Source: an uncultured Phycisphaerales bacterium (lineage in GTDB: Bacteria > Planctomycetota > Phycisphaerae > Phycisphaerales > SM1A02). Taken from it: DNA of 14,622 nt. The notes under the pieces were generated by a model. It did not search any database, was not told where the DNA came from, and worked only from the letters and a program-made list of their open reading frames with translations. Position numbers and translations under genes: made by a program. This document shows positions 14,334-14,622 of this stretch, piece after piece. The first letter of the stretch is position 1, and every line of letters starts with the position of its first letter. Location: the NCBI GenBank assembly GCA_946886375.1, contig CAMPIL010000047.1, positions 1-14,622 on the forward strand. The letters run 5' to 3'.

Positions 14334-14622
14334 ATGACCGCCCCGCAACCGTACATGCGATCTCAGGACATTCTGCACGAGCGCTGCCGTGCGCTGGCGA
14401 TTCCAGTCTGGAGATTTGATGGCGAGGGCAATATGGCGAGCGAGCCCACGCATCTCTTCGCGCAGCACCCGTGGCTGGCGACGAATGAATTGCGAACGCG
14501 CCTGCGGAAATGTGCCGCGAAACTGCTGACCGGAACGCGACTTGAAGCCGCCGCGTCCCAGCCAGCAAGCATGGAAGTGCTTCCCGGATGCCTGGTGCTG
14601 GCGTTCGGCCACGGCTCCGGAC
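14334..14622 (+). CDS. Unrecognised protein, N-terminal 96 residues (cut by window edge)
   Basis: The frame is open from the ATG at 14334 to the right edge without a stop, six bases after the receiver stop, so it is probably co-transcribed and coupled. The visible part has an amphipathic start (MRSQDILHERCRAL), a PAS/GAF-reminiscent IPVWRFDGEG segment (about 23-32), then Leu/Arg/Ala-rich helices. Position and the WRFDGEG segment hint at a sensor or phosphatase-type signalling protein, but I cannot name a family. Opposite-strand frames here look like shadows. Confidence 0.6.
   Translation, partial: MTAPQPYMRSQDILHERCRALAIPVWRFDGEGNMASEPTHLFAQHPWLATNELRTRLRKCAAKLLTGTRLEAAASQPASMEVLPGCLVLAFGHGSG

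Noticed and set aside
13809..14612. 267-codon minus-strand frame
   Set aside because: It covers the receiver gene with its complete motif set and the 14334 gene in antisense; no domain or plausible start site is seen.

Overview
The window is a GC-rich, densely coded piece of bacterial chromosome with 12 genes, two of them cut by the window edges. I see no tRNA, rRNA, CRISPR array, insertion sequence or phage gene. The gene mix suggests a Gram-negative environmental bacterium with a large signalling repertoire. It includes a PilT-like and a GspE-like ATPase beside a CvpA-like membrane protein, a CheB-CheR-PAS-HWE hybrid kinase, stand-alone receivers, GuaB, and a GT2/methyltransferase pair. My best guess is Planctomycetota (Phycisphaerae-like). 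That rests on the feel of the proteins and the patchy use of Shine-Dalgarno (SD) sites, not on a marker gene, so it is tentative.

Left block (1-4093, all minus strand). Transcription runs from a PilT/PilU-type ATPase with all motifs intact, to a membrane-anchored GspE/PilB relative whose Walker A lysine and His box are gone, to a CvpA-like four-helix membrane protein with a long C-terminal extension that runs off the left edge. The order and strand suggest one membrane-associated motor or secretion-type module with one active and one apparently inactive ATPase. No pilin, PilC or secretin gene is in view.

Centre (4094-9303). A 330-base divergent spacer holds several dyads. One is a predicted 5'-leader structure in which a nine-pair helix would bury the start codon of the downstream gene. 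That gene encodes a 1070-residue protein with CheB methylesterase, CheR methyltransferase, PAS, coiled-coil, PAS and HWE histidine kinase domains. It overlaps by four bases a single-domain receiver, its likely phosphorylation partner. Facing them tail to tail, and sharing a CTAG that is a stop codon on both strands, is a second CheB-like protein with a C-terminal zinc ribbon whose nucleophile serine is replaced by leucine. No CheA, CheW, receptor or flagellar gene is present, so this looks like a signalling system built from chemotaxis parts.

Right block (9304-14622). guaB has a good sigma70-type promoter placed so that the transcript may be leaderless. It converges with, and overlaps, a dienelactone-hydrolase-like alpha/beta hydrolase. 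Next come a 93-residue unknown protein, a GT2 glycosyltransferase and a SAM methyltransferase (probably a two-gene glycan or lipid modification unit). An intergenic region with a perfect 11-base inverted repeat follows, then an orphan receiver protein and the start of an unrecognised gene only six bases after it.
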